Origin: Psychroflexus maritimus
GTDB lineage: Bacteria > Bacteroidota > Bacteroidia > Flavobacteriales > Flavobacteriaceae
Assembly (NCBI RefSeq): GCF_011089875.1
Contig: NZ_JAANAS010000116.1
Span: 1 to 64,000, forward strand
DNA length: 64,000 bases
Direction of reading: 5' to 3'
Within the stretch, counting starts at the first letter, position 1. Every line of letters begins with the position of its first letter. A model generated the notes under the pieces. The model saw only the letters and a program-made list of their open reading frames with translations. It had not been told where the DNA came from and made no database searches. The translations under genes and the position numbers were made by a program. Positions 33,497 to 42,412 of this stretch are shown in pieces.

Positions 33497-34499
33497 AATG
33501 TCTTTGAATTGAATTTAAAATGAGGTTTTCAAATTTATCTTCATGCTTCAGTAATTTCATTTCTATAGGTAAATAGAATAATTGGTCTTCTGAAAGAAAG
33601 TCTTTGAGCCTTACATAGTCTTTTTCAGTAGTTAAAATCAACTTTTCTTTTTTTAGTTTTTCAATTTCATTAGTGTTAAAATGATGATGGTCTGGAAATT
33701 TTAAATGTTGATAAGTTTTTGCTGAAGCATCTAAATATTCAGTTAAGGGCTTGGGATTGGCAATTCCTGTAACAAGCGTAAAACGATTGAATGCTGAAAA
33801 ATCCAGCTTTTGAGAACCTGAAACTACATTTTCTGAATAATCAATTCCTGCAAAAAATAACTTTTGATACTTTTTTAATTGAAGCTGTTTCTTTATTTGG
33901 CGTTGTTTTTCAATAGATAAATTGAGCGGACACTTAGTAACAAGAATCACATCAGCACGATGAGCGCCCCAACTAGGCTCTCTTAAGTTTCCTGCAGGAA
34001 GCACAAAGTCGTTTGCGTAGAGATTGTTGTAAACCGTAAGTAATATGGAGAAATGCGGTTGTACCCTTCGGTGTTGAAAGGCATCATCCAATAAAATACA
34101 TTTCAAATCGTGTTGTTGTGTCAACTGCTTAATTCCGTGAGCTCTGTTTTCATCAACGGCTACTTTTATTTCTGGGAATTTTCTTTTGAATTGGAAAGGT
34201 TCATCACCTACCTCTTCTACATTTGAATTCAACAAAACTTCCTTATAACCTTTAGATTTTCTTTTGTAACCTCGGCTTAAACTTGCTATTTTATAGTTTT
34301 TGTGAAGTTTTTTTATAAGGTATTCAATGGCGGGGCTCTTTCCAGTGCCACCCATACTTAGATTGCCTACACACAAAGTGTAAACTTCAGATTGGTAAGA
34401 CTTCTTCCAACCCCAATCATATAATTTGTTTCTCAAAGTTAAAATACAAGCATACAACCAACTAAAAGGAAGTAATACTAATCTAATTTGTTTAAGCAT
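33486..34499 (-). CDS. lpxK: Tetraacyldisaccharide 4'-kinase
   Basis: Phosphorylates the 4' position of the lipid A disaccharide precursor at the inner membrane, the sixth step of lipid A synthesis. The P-loop GNLSMGGTGKSPAIEYL lies near residue 45, DDAFQHRRV near 138 is the conserved LpxK motif, and LILTTEKDYVRL is near 290. The open frame extends to 34538, but I chose the ATG at 34499 (MLKQIRLVLLPFSWLYA), the usual LpxK beginning, giving 337 residues. The near-consensus TAATTTCG at 34503-34510 on this strand would place transcription start at this codon. It overlaps the downstream MmcQ/YjbR gene. Confidence 0.93.
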   Translation of the reverse strand: MLKQIRLVLLPFSWLYACILTLRNKLYDWGWKKSYQSEVYTLCVGNLSMGGTGKSPAIEYLIKKLHKNYKIASLSRGYKRKSKGYKEVLLNSNVEEVGDEPFQFKRKFPEIKVAVDENRAHGIKQLTQQHDLKCILLDDAFQHRRVQPHFSILLTVYNNLYANDFVLPAGNLREPSWGAHRADVILVTKCPLNLSIEKQRQIKKQLQLKKYQKLFFAGIDYSENVVSGSQKLDFSAFNRFTLVTGIANPKPLTEYLDASAKTYQHLKFPDHHHFNTNEIEKLKKEKLILTTEKDYVRLKDFLSEDQLFYLPIEMKLLKHEDKFENLILNSIQRHYEH

Positions 34500-34611
34500 A
34501 AATGCGAAATTACAACTTTTGTTTTTTAGTAGCTTCATCTTGGCAGTTAGATTGTTTTAAATAATAAATCAAAGAGTAACATAAGTTACCAAGATTTTTG
34601 TGTTCAATGTT

Positions 34612-34619
34612 TACTTTTG
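34612..34619 (+). promoter_or_regulatory. -7 promoter element that decides the start of the next gene
   Basis: TACTTTTG lies inside the first codons of the longest frame. It argues that translation starts at 34627 instead of 34600 and that the leader is only a few bases long. Confidence 0.5.
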
Positions 34620-34626
34620 CAAGGCT

Positions 34627-35508
34627 ATGGAAAAATACCTTGATATTTTTATCAACTCCTTTACCGGATATTTTAATTATTTGGTTGCTGAAATTGCTCA
34701 GCCTTCATGGAATAACTATTTTTATTGGTTAATCGGTATTTCTATTTTTGTCTGGGCTTTAGAAATATTCATCCCTTGGCGAAAATCGCAAAAACTAATT
34801 CGTAAGGGCTTATGGATGGACACCTTTTATCTGTTTTTTAATTTCTTTATTTTTTCATTAGTAGGCTACAATGCCATTTCAAATGTAGCAGTAGAGTTGT
34901 TTAATGATTTCTTAGCGGTATTTGGAATCACTAATTTGGCAGCCATTGAAGTACAAGATTTACCTACATGGACTCAATTACTTATTATGTTTGTTATAGC
35001 CGATTTTATTCAATGGTTAGTTCATGTGGCTTTACATAAAACACCCTGGTTATGGGAGTTTCATAAAGTGCATCATTCTGTTAAAGAAATGGGCTATGCG
35101 GCTCATTTTAGATTTCATTTTATGGAGACGGTTTTTTATAAAACCGCCCAGTATATTCCTCTAGCTATGATTGGATTTGGTATTCAGGAATTTATACTAG
35201 TTCATCTTTTCAGTTTGTTTATTGGGCATTTAAATCATGCTAATTTAGGTTGGGGTTACGGAGTCTTTGGTTACATTTTTAACAGTCCTAAAATGCACAT
35301 TTGGCATCACGCCAAAGCATTACCAAGTCATAAACCTTACGGGGTGAACTTTGGAATTAGCCTTAGTATATGGGACTATGTTTTCAATACGGCTTATATA
35401 CCTGCTGAAGGAAAGAATATTGAATTAGGCTTTGACCACGATGAAGAATATCCACAAGACTTTTTTGGCCAACTGAAAGCCCCTTTTAAAAGGAAAAATC
35501 AAGCCTAG
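34627..35508 (+). CDS. Sterol desaturase / fatty acid hydroxylase family protein
   Basis: A membrane di-iron oxygenase of about 293 residues. Several hydrophobic helices surround the histidine boxes HVALHKTPWLWEFHKVHHS, HLNHANLGWG and HIWHHAK, which hold the two irons. Family members hydroxylate or desaturate lipids, sphingolipids, carotenoids or sterols. The substrate here is not evident and no lipid-synthesis partner gene is adjacent. The longest frame begins at 34600, but a consensus -7 box at 34612-34619 and the better N-terminus MEKYLDIFINSFTGYFNYL favour 34627. It appears to be a single-gene unit. Confidence 0.9.
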   Translation: MEKYLDIFINSFTGYFNYLVAEIAQPSWNNYFYWLIGISIFVWALEIFIPWRKSQKLIRKGLWMDTFYLFFNFFIFSLVGYNAISNVAVELFNDFLAVFGITNLAAIEVQDLPTWTQLLIMFVIADFIQWLVHVALHKTPWLWEFHKVHHSVKEMGYAAHFRFHFMETVFYKTAQYIPLAMIGFGIQEFILVHLFSLFIGHLNHANLGWGYGVFGYIFNSPKMHIWHHAKALPSHKPYGVNFGISLSIWDYVFNTAYIPAEGKNIELGFDHDEEYPQDFFGQLKAPFKRKNQA

Positions 35509-35597
35509 AAATTAAAGACTCTTCTGGTTGAAAAGTAATTATTTACTTCACACCAATTATTTTTAAATCAAAAATATATTTTTGGTTGAATGTTTAT

Positions 35598-35605
35598 TAC
35601 TTTTG
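35598..35605 (+). promoter_or_regulatory. -7 promoter element of the following lipoprotein gene
   Basis: TACTTTTG, an exact TAnnTTTG match, about 98 bases before the start codon. A TTTG at 35581-35584 is closer than ideal for a -33 box. Confidence 0.4.
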
Positions 35606-35703
35606 ATGATTAGTTAAAATAGGTATGAGTAGGTAGAACTTTTTACATTTAAGTAGAAAACCTGGAGTAGCATTTTACTAGATAAATCAAATACAATAAA
35701 CAA

Positions 35704-36885
35704 ATGAAGAAAATATTACTTTTAATTGGAATTATCTTACTGGCTTCCTGCAATTCTGCCAAACGCGCACAACGTGAACTTTCTACGGGCAATTATGTGA
35801 AATCAATTACTATTGCCGTAAGTCAATTACAGCGGAATAAAACCAATAGGAGAGCACAACAACAAATGCTGATTTTAGAGGAAGGTTTTCAAAAATTAAA
35901 ACAACGCGATAAAAAACGCATCAAATTTCTTCAACGAGAAAACGTGGCTAGCAATTCTGTTGAAATACATGATTTATATGTACGATTAAATGAAATTCAA
36001 AACCAAATACGTCCTCTTTTACCATTGCAAAACGAATCTCAGTCTAGGCAAATGCAGTTTGAATTTTTAGACTTAGATCAAAAAATAATTGAAGCACGAG
36101 ATCAAATGCTAACTTATTTATATGATGAAGCTAATTTACTGCTTAATTCAGGAGATAAATTTAGTGCTAGAGAAGCTTTTGAAGATCTTCAGCGCATTGA
36201 GCAGCTGCGCCCTAACTTTAAGGATACTCGACAAATGCTTAACGAGGCTAAACTTATGGGGACCGACTTTGTATTAGCTACCTTAATTAATACAACAGAT
36301 TTTGTGATTCCAAACCGAGTGCAAAATATGTTACTCGACTTTAACACCTATGGTTTAGCAGATCAATGGACCGATTATCACACAGAAAGACAACAAAATT
36401 TGGATTACGATTACGGCATTAGAATTCAATTTACAGATTTTGTTTTTTCGCCAGATAGATTACGTGAGCGTGAAATTAATTTAGAAGAAGAAGTTGTTGA
36501 TGGCTGGGAATACAAAAAAGATTCTAGAGGCGCTTATGTGCGTGATGAAGATGGAAATCGAATAAAAGTAAATAATTATGTTACGGTAAGCGGTTTGTTA
36601 CTGGAAAGTTTACAACAGAAATCGGTTGCAGTTCAAGCGCAAGTTATTTATAGAGATATTAAGGCTGGGCAAAATATAAATAGTTTTCCACTAGCAACAG
36701 AATTTATATTTGAAAACCTTTCCGCTGTTTTTCAAGGAGATGCTAGAGTTTTGAGTGATGAAGATAAAGAGATTTTGAATAATCGCCCCGTGGCTTTTCC
36801 TTCTAATGAGCAGATGTTAATTGATGCCGGCGAAGATATAAAACAAAAGTTGAAGCAAATTTTGGTAAGAAATAAATTTAGCTAA
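35704..36885 (+). CDS. Lipoprotein of unknown function, helical N-terminal region
   Basis: A 393-residue lipoprotein (lipobox LLASC, Cys16). Residues about 25-175 are helical and rich in Gln, Arg and Lys. A TPR-like beginning (RELSTGNYVKSITIAVSQLQRNK) and a second TPR-like pair near 145-180 (YDEANLLLNSGDKFSAREAFEDLQ) suggest a protein-interaction scaffold. The C-terminal half is beta-rich with the segment YDYGIRIQFTDFVFSPDRLRERE. I recall similar hypothetical lipoproteins in Flavobacteria but no name. No catalytic motif is visible. Its position in the periplasm is the only firm statement. Confidence 0.75.
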   Translation: MKKILLLIGIILLASCNSAKRAQRELSTGNYVKSITIAVSQLQRNKTNRRAQQQMLILEEGFQKLKQRDKKRIKFLQRENVASNSVEIHDLYVRLNEIQNQIRPLLPLQNESQSRQMQFEFLDLDQKIIEARDQMLTYLYDEANLLLNSGDKFSAREAFEDLQRIEQLRPNFKDTRQMLNEAKLMGTDFVLATLINTTDFVIPNRVQNMLLDFNTYGLADQWTDYHTERQQNLDYDYGIRIQFTDFVFSPDRLREREINLEEEVVDGWEYKKDSRGAYVRDEDGNRIKVNNYVTVSGLLLESLQQKSVAVQAQVIYRDIKAGQNINSFPLATEFIFENLSAVFQGDARVLSDEDKEILNNRPVAFPSNEQMLIDAGEDIKQKLKQILVRNKFS

Positions 36886-36956
36886 AACAAGCTTTGTTTG
36901 ACCTCTATATTTAGTAAGTGTTTTTGAAGATGAAATTCATTAGCTCGAAAAAACAA

Positions 36957-37005
36957 AATAAAAACCCTCACTCGTAAAGTTGTAAAAACTTGTATAAAGT
37001 GAGGG
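36957..37005 (-). terminator. Terminator of the 49-codon membrane protein gene
   Basis: On the minus strand CCCTCACT (37005-36998) pairs with AGTGAGGG (36972-36965), and TTTTTATTTTG follows. It lies just after the stop of the small gene on that strand. Confidence 0.65.
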
Positions 37006-37018
37006 TAAAATAAAAAAA

Positions 37019-37168
37019 CTAATTGCTATGGTCTTGTTTTTTTTCTTTTTTGCTGTTGGCCATGGCATAAACCGCACCAATTAAGCCTACAATTACTAAT
37101 CCAAAAACTACTGTCATAATGATGGCACCATTAGTCCAGTTAACAAGTAAGCTATTTATAAACAACAT
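37019..37168 (-). CDS. 49-residue single-pass membrane protein
   Basis: A short gene easily missed by length filters. It begins MLFINSLLVNWTNGAIIMTV, crosses the membrane with a glycine-containing hydrophobic helix (VFGLVIVGLIGAVYAMA, about residues 16-37) and ends in the basic tail NSKKEKKQDHSN. An exact -7 box TAATTTTG (37202-37195, minus strand) lies about 27 bases upstream, and a hairpin terminator follows 14 bases downstream. That makes a complete single-gene unit. The layout resembles small regulatory or assembly subunits of membrane complexes, but no relative is recognised and function is unknown. Confidence 0.65.
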   Translation of the reverse strand: MLFINSLLVNWTNGAIIMTVVFGLVIVGLIGAVYAMANSKKEKKQDHSN

Positions 37169-37194
37169 AATCAGTTTTATTTAGGTTGATAAAG

Positions 37195-37202
37195 CAAAAT
37201 TA
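37195..37202 (-). promoter_or_regulatory. -7 promoter element of the 49-codon gene
   Basis: On the minus strand it reads TAATTTTG, matching TAnnTTTG. The -33 element is not clear. Confidence 0.45.
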
Positions 37203-37370
37203 GCTGAGGTAGTTCTTTTAAAAAATGACGATAGTCATAAATCTAATAACCAATGATAAATGGTATTAGTTAGACAATTATCATTCAGTTAGAACTGATG
37301 AGCAAATTTTAAAGGTTTTACCATCTGAAACATAAAAGAAGCTAAATTTATTAGTTGTTGACGACAAAAT

Positions 37371-38009
37371 TTAAATTAAGCTATCAACTAGAAGAAAGTG
37401 AAAAAAGGCAGCTATAAGCACAAAAAAATGCCAGATTACATGATTGAATTTTAGTTTGTGCCAGACGTAAAAAACAATGCCAAAAGTATAGAAAAAACCA
37501 CCTAAGCCTAAAAATATAAGCTGAACATTAGTTAGTTGTTCTATTAAATTTTGAAAATCAAAAACAATAAGCCACCCCATAATTAGGTAAAGAATTAATG
37601 AAATCTTCTCAAATTTTCCAGTAAAGAAGAGTTTTAGCAGAGTGCCTAGTAAGGCAATGCCCCAAACACTCCAAAAAATTAACATCCCATTGCTGTTTAA
37701 TAACTTGAATACAACTACAGGACTATAAGTACCAGCAATGAGCAAGTAGATACTAATGTGGTCAAAAATTCGAAAAAGTTTTTTTGTTTTCGGGTCTTTT
37801 TCCCAGTGGTAAATGGTAGATGCAGCAAATAAAATCACTAAACTAAGGCAGTAAACCCCAATACTAATTACTTCAAAAAGCGATTGGTTTTCTAGTTTAA
37901 ACATCAAAATCAAGGTACCTACTAGGGCTAAAATGGCACCTACAGCATGACTTAAAGTATTGTAAACCTCTTCTTTTGGACTTTGTAAACTATATTCTTG
38001 TTGTTTCAT
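37371..38009 (-). CDS. Hemolysin III / PAQR family membrane protein
   Basis: A 212-residue inner-membrane protein with about seven helices, related to YqfA/HlyIII and eukaryotic adiponectin receptors. The conserved N-terminus PKEEVYNTLSHAVGAILALVG, the segment ASTIYHWEKDPKTKKLFRIFDHISIYLLIAGTYSP, and the final HVIWHFFVLIAAFFHF carry the histidines and aspartate that form the putative zinc site of the family. Proposed roles include membrane-lipid homeostasis. Hemolysis is a historical name and is not implied here. Its start codon directly abuts the stop of the DYESRAD-repeat gene, so the two form one unit. Confidence 0.9.
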   Translation of the reverse strand: MKQQEYSLQSPKEEVYNTLSHAVGAILALVGTLILMFKLENQSLFEVISIGVYCLSLVILFAASTIYHWEKDPKTKKLFRIFDHISIYLLIAGTYSPVVVFKLLNSNGMLIFWSVWGIALLGTLLKLFFTGKFEKISLILYLIMGWLIVFDFQNLIEQLTNVQLIFLGLGGFFYTFGIVFYVWHKLKFNHVIWHFFVLIAAFFHFLLVDSLI

Positions 38010-38342
38010 TTAATAGAGCAAATGTTTTTTCTCTTTATTTTTCCAACCAGCACGCGACTGATATTCTACAAAGTAAACTTTTAAATCTGCTCTAGACTCA
38101 TAATCAACAAAAAATATTTTTTTATCAGCTCTAGATTCGTAATCTACAAAAAACCACCTTCCTTCGTTACCGGTAGCTCTGCTTTCATAATCTTCTTTAT
38201 ACACTAATAAATCGGCCCTAGATTCGTAATCGACAACAAACACCTTAACATCAGCTCTGGATTCGTAATCAACACTAAAAATTTTCTGGCTAAATACAGT
38301 TGAAGAAAACAACAATAACGATATGATTAATGCTCTGTTCAT
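38010..38342 (-). CDS. Exported DYESRAD-repeat protein (possibly DUF6150)
   Basis: A 110-residue protein with a signal peptide (MNRALIISLLLFSSTVFS) followed by six imperfect repeats built on VDYESRAD, spaced about 12-18 residues: SVDYESRAD, VVDYESRAD, KEDYESRAT, FVDYESRAD, FVDYESRAD and FVEYQSRAG. Each repeat alternates a short beta-like stretch (KVFV, LLVY, KIFF, LKVYF) with the DYESRA turn. The pattern resembles a small repetitive beta structure, perhaps stacking like a solenoid. I think it belongs to DUF6150 but am not certain of the number. Function is unknown. It directly precedes, without a gap, the hemolysin III homologue gene. Confidence 0.8.
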   Translation of the reverse strand: MNRALIISLLLFSSTVFSQKIFSVDYESRADVKVFVVDYESRADLLVYKEDYESRATGNEGRWFFVDYESRADKKIFFVDYESRADLKVYFVEYQSRAGWKNKEKKHLLY

Positions 38343-38447
38343 AATTTTAATTATGTAAATTTATTCATACAAATAAATCAATTGTTGTGCCAATTTTTTA
38401 AATTCTTTACCTCTCTGACTGCATTGTTCAGGCGGGTGCGTTATTCG

Positions 38448-39899
38448 TTAACAATCACTCATGTTTACTTGAACAGCTAAACCACCTTCAGAAGTTTCTT
38501 TATAACGAGAGCTCATGTCTTGAGCAGTTTCCCACATGGTTTTAATTACTTTGTCTAAGGGAACTTTAGCTTGACTTGCATCACTTTCAATAGCAATTTC
38601 TGCGGCATTAATTGCTTTTATTGCACCCATGGCATTTCTTTCAATACAAGGAATTTGAACTAAACCAGCAATCGGATCGCAGGTTAATCCTAAGTGATGT
38701 TCCATAGCAATTTCACTGGCCATTAAAACTTGTTCAGGTGTGCCCCCCATTAATTCGCATAAAGCCCCTGAAGCCATTGCTGAAGAAACGCCTATTTCAG
38801 CTTGACAACCACCCATGGCCGCTGAAATGGTGGCTCCCTTTTTAAATAGAGAACCAATTTCGCCAGCTACTAACATAAATTGAATTAAATCTTTAGTGGT
38901 GGCTTGGTGGTTTTCAATAGTCATATAATACATCATCACTGCTGGTAGTGTTCCAGAGCTTCCGTTGGTAGGAGAAGTTACTACACGACCTAAGGCGGCA
39001 TTTGTTTCGTTTACGGCAATAGCAAAACAGCTAACCCACTGTAATATTTGTCTAAATTTAACTTCCGTAGTTCGGATGGTAGCCAACCACTCTTCTGGGG
39101 TAGTGTAGGTTTCAAATTGATCGGCTAATAATTTTTTGTTGCTTGAAGCAGCTCTTCGTTTCACATTTAAACCACCTGGAAGTATTCCTTCGGTATGACA
39201 GGCTTCGTACATAGATTCAAGCATAACTTTCCAAATTGCTTCCAATCCACTTTCAATAGTTTCTAGATTTCTCAATGATTTTTCGTTTTCTAAAACCAAT
39301 TCAGAAATACTCATATTTTGTTCTTTGCAGTGCTTAAGCAGCTCAACCCCAGACTGTATGGGGTAAGGAAAGGATTTTAATTCTTTCAAATTTTGTTTTG
39401 CGTTTTCACGCTCCTCTTTAACTACAAAGCCACCCCCAATTGAATAAAAATAAGATTCAATTTTTTTCCCATTTTTAAGTGTGGCGGTATATTTCATTCC
39501 ATTAGGATGGAAGTCTAAAAAGTCTTTATGAAAAACGATATCGTTTTCGTAATCAAAATCAATATAAGTTTCCTTGTTCAAATGAAGCTGAGAAGTAGCT
39601 TTGATATAGTCAATCTCATCATTGATGATGGCTGTGTCCATAGTTACAGGATCATGACCACATAAACCTAAAACGGAAGCAATATCGGTAGCGTGACCAA
39701 TACCTGTTAAGGATAGAGAACCGTATAAATGAATTTGTATTGACTTGATTGCTTGAATTAGCTGGTCTTCTTCAAGTTCTTCAATCCATCGTTGCGAAGC
39801 TCGCCAAGGCCCTAGCGTGTGAGAACTAGAAGGGCCAACGCCAATTTTAAGCATATCAAAAACACTTATGCATTCAATTTTCTTTTCCGTAATACTCAT
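38448..39899 (-). CDS. sdaA: L-serine ammonia-lyase (iron-sulfur type)
   Basis: Deaminates L-serine to pyruvate and ammonia using a [4Fe-4S] cluster. This 483-residue single-chain form contains the N-terminal beta domain with [15 protein letters not shown] (near residue 16) and the catalytic alpha domain with [24 protein letters not shown] and cysteines in [34 protein letters not shown]. The cluster ligands are among these late cysteines. Length and motifs are complete. It stands alone between the DYESRAD gene and the divergent dnaK gene, separated from dnaK by 366 bases. Confidence 0.94.
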   Translation of the reverse strand: MSITEKKIECISVFDMLKIGVGPSSSHTLGPWRASQRWIEELEEDQLIQAIKSIQIHLYGSLSLTGIGHATDIASVLGLCGHDPVTMDTAIINDEIDYIKATSQLHLNKETYIDFDYENDIVFHKDFLDFHPNGMKYTATLKNGKKIESYFYSIGGGFVVKEERENAKQNLKELKSFPYPIQSGVELLKHCKEQNMSISELVLENEKSLRNLETIESGLEAIWKVMLESMYEACHTEGILPGGLNVKRRAASSNKKLLADQFETYTTPEEWLATIRTTEVKFRQILQWVSCFAIAVNETNAALGRVVTSPTNGSSGTLPAVMMYYMTIENHQATTKDLIQFMLVAGEIGSLFKKGATISAAMGGCQAEIGVSSAMASGALCELMGGTPEQVLMASEIAMEHHLGLTCDPIAGLVQIPCIERNAMGAIKAINAAEIAIESDASQAKVPLDKVIKTMWETAQDMSSRYKETSEGGLAVQVNMSDC

Positions 39900-40175
39900 A
39901 GTTAATTCAATGTTTTAGTAAATCTATTTATCTGGCAGTAAACATCTAATTCAACCAGATTAAACAATTGCAAATATTACAGAAAAAAACGATGTTACAA
40001 ATTAAAAATCGATAAAAAAATGGAGCTATAATTATTTATTTGAAAACTAAAAATTCGTCCAACTTCAAAAAATGTTTAGCGAAGATTTTAGTAGAAGGCT
40101 TCAAAACTTTAATGACTTTAATTCATGAGTACATGCTTAGCTTAAGGCTTTTGTTGAAGCATTTTAAAAACAAAC

Positions 40176-40216
40176 TGACATCCTGTCATTACCAAATGAA
40201 TGGCATAATGATTGAC
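40176..40216 (+). promoter_or_regulatory. Sigma-54-like promoter of dnaK with an upstream dyad
   Basis: TGGCATAATGATTGAC (40201-40216) has GG and TG at the -24/-12 spacing of sigma-54 promoters, differing from consensus mainly at the -12 C. Just upstream, TGACA (40176-40180) and TGTCA (40184-40188) form a perfect dyad with a 3-base centre, a likely activator site. The leader to dnaK would be about 40 bases. The rest of 39900-40175 shows nothing clear. Confidence 0.55.
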
Positions 40217-40265
40217 AATTAGTAAGTGAATTTGAATAGAAATATAACTTAAGAAAATAAAAATT

Positions 40266-42176
40266 ATGAGTAAGATTATAGGAATTGACTTAGGGACAAC
40301 CAACTCATGTGTTTCTGTAATGGAAGGTAATGAGCCAACCGTAATCCCTAATTCAGAAGGAAAAAGAACAACTCCATCAGTAATTGCATTTGTTGAAGGA
40401 GGAGAAATTAAAGTGGGTGATCCAGCGAAGCGTCAAGCGGTTACAAACCCAGAAAAAACGGTTGCTTCTATCAAGCGTTTTATGGGAAATAAATATTCTG
40501 AATCTTCAAGAGAAATTGATCGTTCAGCTTATAAAATTGAAAAAGGTGATAATGATACGGCAAGAGTAAAAATTGACGATCGTTTATATACACCACAAGA
40601 ACTTTCTGCTATGATTCTTCAAAAGATGAAGAAAACTGCTGAAGATTATTTAGGCCAAGATGTTTCTGAAGCGGTAATTACTGTACCTGCTTACTTTAAT
40701 GATTCTCAACGTCAAGCTACTAAAGAAGCGGGCGAAATTGCAGGTTTAAAAGTGAGACGTATTATCAACGAACCTACAGCCGCATCGTTGGCTTACGGAC
40801 TTGATAAAAAAGATAAAGATCAAAAAATTGTTGTCTTTGACTTTGGTGGAGGAACGCATGATGTATCTATTTTAGAATTAGGTGATGGCGTATTTGAAGT
40901 ACTAGCTACCGATGGTGATACTCATTTAGGAGGTGACGATGTAGATGAAACAATCATTGATTGGTTAGCTGAAGAGTTTATTAAAGATGAAGATATTGAC
41001 TTAAGAAAAGATGCTATGGCGCTTCAACGTTTAAAAGAAGCCGCTGAAAAAGCTAAGATAGAATTGTCTTCTTCAAGCTCAACAGAAATTAACTTACCTT
41101 ACGTTACCGCTACTTCTTCAGGACCAAAGCACTTGGTAAGATCGCTTTCAAGATCTAAATTTGAACAATTAATTGCCGATTTAGTGAGAAGAACTATCGT
41201 TCCTTGTGAAAAAGCCTTAAAAGCAGCTGATTTATCCAAGAGTGATATTGACGAAGTAATTTTAGTAGGTGGATCAACTAGAATTCCAGCTGTGCAAAAA
41301 GCAGTAGAGGATTTCTTCGGGAAGTCGCCTTCAAAAGGAGTTAACCCAGATGAAGTAGTAGCTATTGGTGCAGCAATTCAAGGAGGTGTCTTAACAGGTG
41401 ATGTTAAAGATGTACTTTTATTAGATGTTACCCCACTTTCTTTAGGTATTGAAACTATGGGAGGAGTAATGACAAAGCTCATTGAGTCTAATACAACTAT
41501 TCCAACTAAGAAATCGCAAGTTTTTTCTACGGCACAAGACAATCAGCCAAGTGTGGAAATCCACGTATTGCAAGGTGAGCGTTCTATGGCAACCGATAAC
41601 AAAACAATTGGTCGTTTTCATTTAGATGGCATTCCACCAGCAAAAAGAGGAGTTCCTCAAATTGAAGTAACTTTTGATATTGATGCTAACGGAATTATTA
41701 AAGTTAGCGCTACAGATAAAGCTACTAATAAAACTCAGGATATTCGTATAGAAGCATCTTCTGGGCTGACTGAAGAGGAAATTGAAAAAATGAAAAATGA
41801 AGCTAAAGCGAATGCTGAAGCAGATAAAAAAGCCAAAGAAAAAGTAGATAAGCTAAACGAAGCTGATGCTATGATTTTCCAAACTGAAAGTCAGTTGAAA
41901 GAATTTGGAGACAAACTTACTGAGGATAAGAAAAAGCCTATTGAGGATGCGCTTGAAGAATTGAAAAAAGCTCATGCTACTGGCGAAGTTGAGCAAGTAA
42001 CACCAGCTTTAGAAAAATTAAACGAAGAGTGGAAAAAAGTTTCTGAAGAAATGTATAAAGCACAAGCAGAAGCTCAACAGGGCGGAGCTGCTCAAGGACA
42101 AGCAGGCGCTGATCAAAACCAAAATGAAGGTGGAGGAGATGATGTAGAAGACGTTGACTTTGAAGAAGTGAAGTAA
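40266..42176 (+). CDS. dnaK: Molecular chaperone DnaK (Hsp70)
   Basis: A 636-residue ATP-driven chaperone for folding and protein quality control in the cytoplasm. The nucleotide-binding domain starts [18 protein letters not shown] and contains [24 protein letters not shown] and [14 protein letters not shown]. The linker [19 protein letters not shown] leads to the substrate-binding domain, and the lid ends in a Gln/Ala-rich region and the acidic tail [12 protein letters not shown]. Length is normal. No dnaJ or grpE gene is adjacent. The upstream sigma-54-like promoter and dyad suggest stress control. A strong terminator follows at 42220-42252. Confidence 0.98.
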   Translation: MSKIIGIDLGTTNSCVSVMEGNEPTVIPNSEGKRTTPSVIAFVEGGEIKVGDPAKRQAVTNPEKTVASIKRFMGNKYSESSREIDRSAYKIEKGDNDTARVKIDDRLYTPQELSAMILQKMKKTAEDYLGQDVSEAVITVPAYFNDSQRQATKEAGEIAGLKVRRIINEPTAASLAYGLDKKDKDQKIVVFDFGGGTHDVSILELGDGVFEVLATDGDTHLGGDDVDETIIDWLAEEFIKDEDIDLRKDAMALQRLKEAAEKAKIELSSSSSTEINLPYVTATSSGPKHLVRSLSRSKFEQLIADLVRRTIVPCEKALKAADLSKSDIDEVILVGGSTRIPAVQKAVEDFFGKSPSKGVNPDEVVAIGAAIQGGVLTGDVKDVLLLDVTPLSLGIETMGGVMTKLIESNTTIPTKKSQVFSTAQDNQPSVEIHVLQGERSMATDNKTIGRFHLDGIPPAKRGVPQIEVTFDIDANGIIKVSATDKATNKTQDIRIEASSGLTEEEIEKMKNEAKANAEADKKAKEKVDKLNEADAMIFQTESQLKEFGDKLTEDKKKPIEDALEELKKAHATGEVEQVTPALEKLNEEWKKVSEEMYKAQAEAQQGGAAQGQAGADQNQNEGGGDDVEDVDFEEVK

Positions 42177-42219
42177 ATTATAGATACGTGCAAGTTTTGC
42201 ACAAAATTAATTATAGCTT

Positions 42220-42252
42220 AAAAAGTCGCTTCCAAGTTGGAAGCGACTTTTT
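42220..42252 (+). terminator. Rho-independent terminator of dnaK
   Basis: AAAAAGTCGCTTCCA (42220-42234) pairs perfectly with TGGAAGCGACTTTTT (42238-42252) around a 3-base loop. Confidence 0.9.
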
Positions 42253-42412
42253 GTTGTTTATCAGTATATTATCCCTAACTAAAAAAATTGAATATGAACA
42301 TTTTTTAGATTTTAGCATTTCTTTTGCTTAATCCTTAGAAAATATTTATGTGAGTCCTTTTTTCTACCCTTAATAGACATAAGTGATTAGAGATAAAATA
42401 GAATTTATTCTT

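Noticed and set aside
33500-34538. Start of lpxK at 34538
   Set aside because: The first 13 residues are absent from typical LpxK beginnings, and a promoter-like box lies between the two possible starts.
40040-40222. 60-codon frame upstream of dnaK
   Set aside because: It overlaps the sigma-54-like promoter and dyad, and its composition shows no protein-like pattern.
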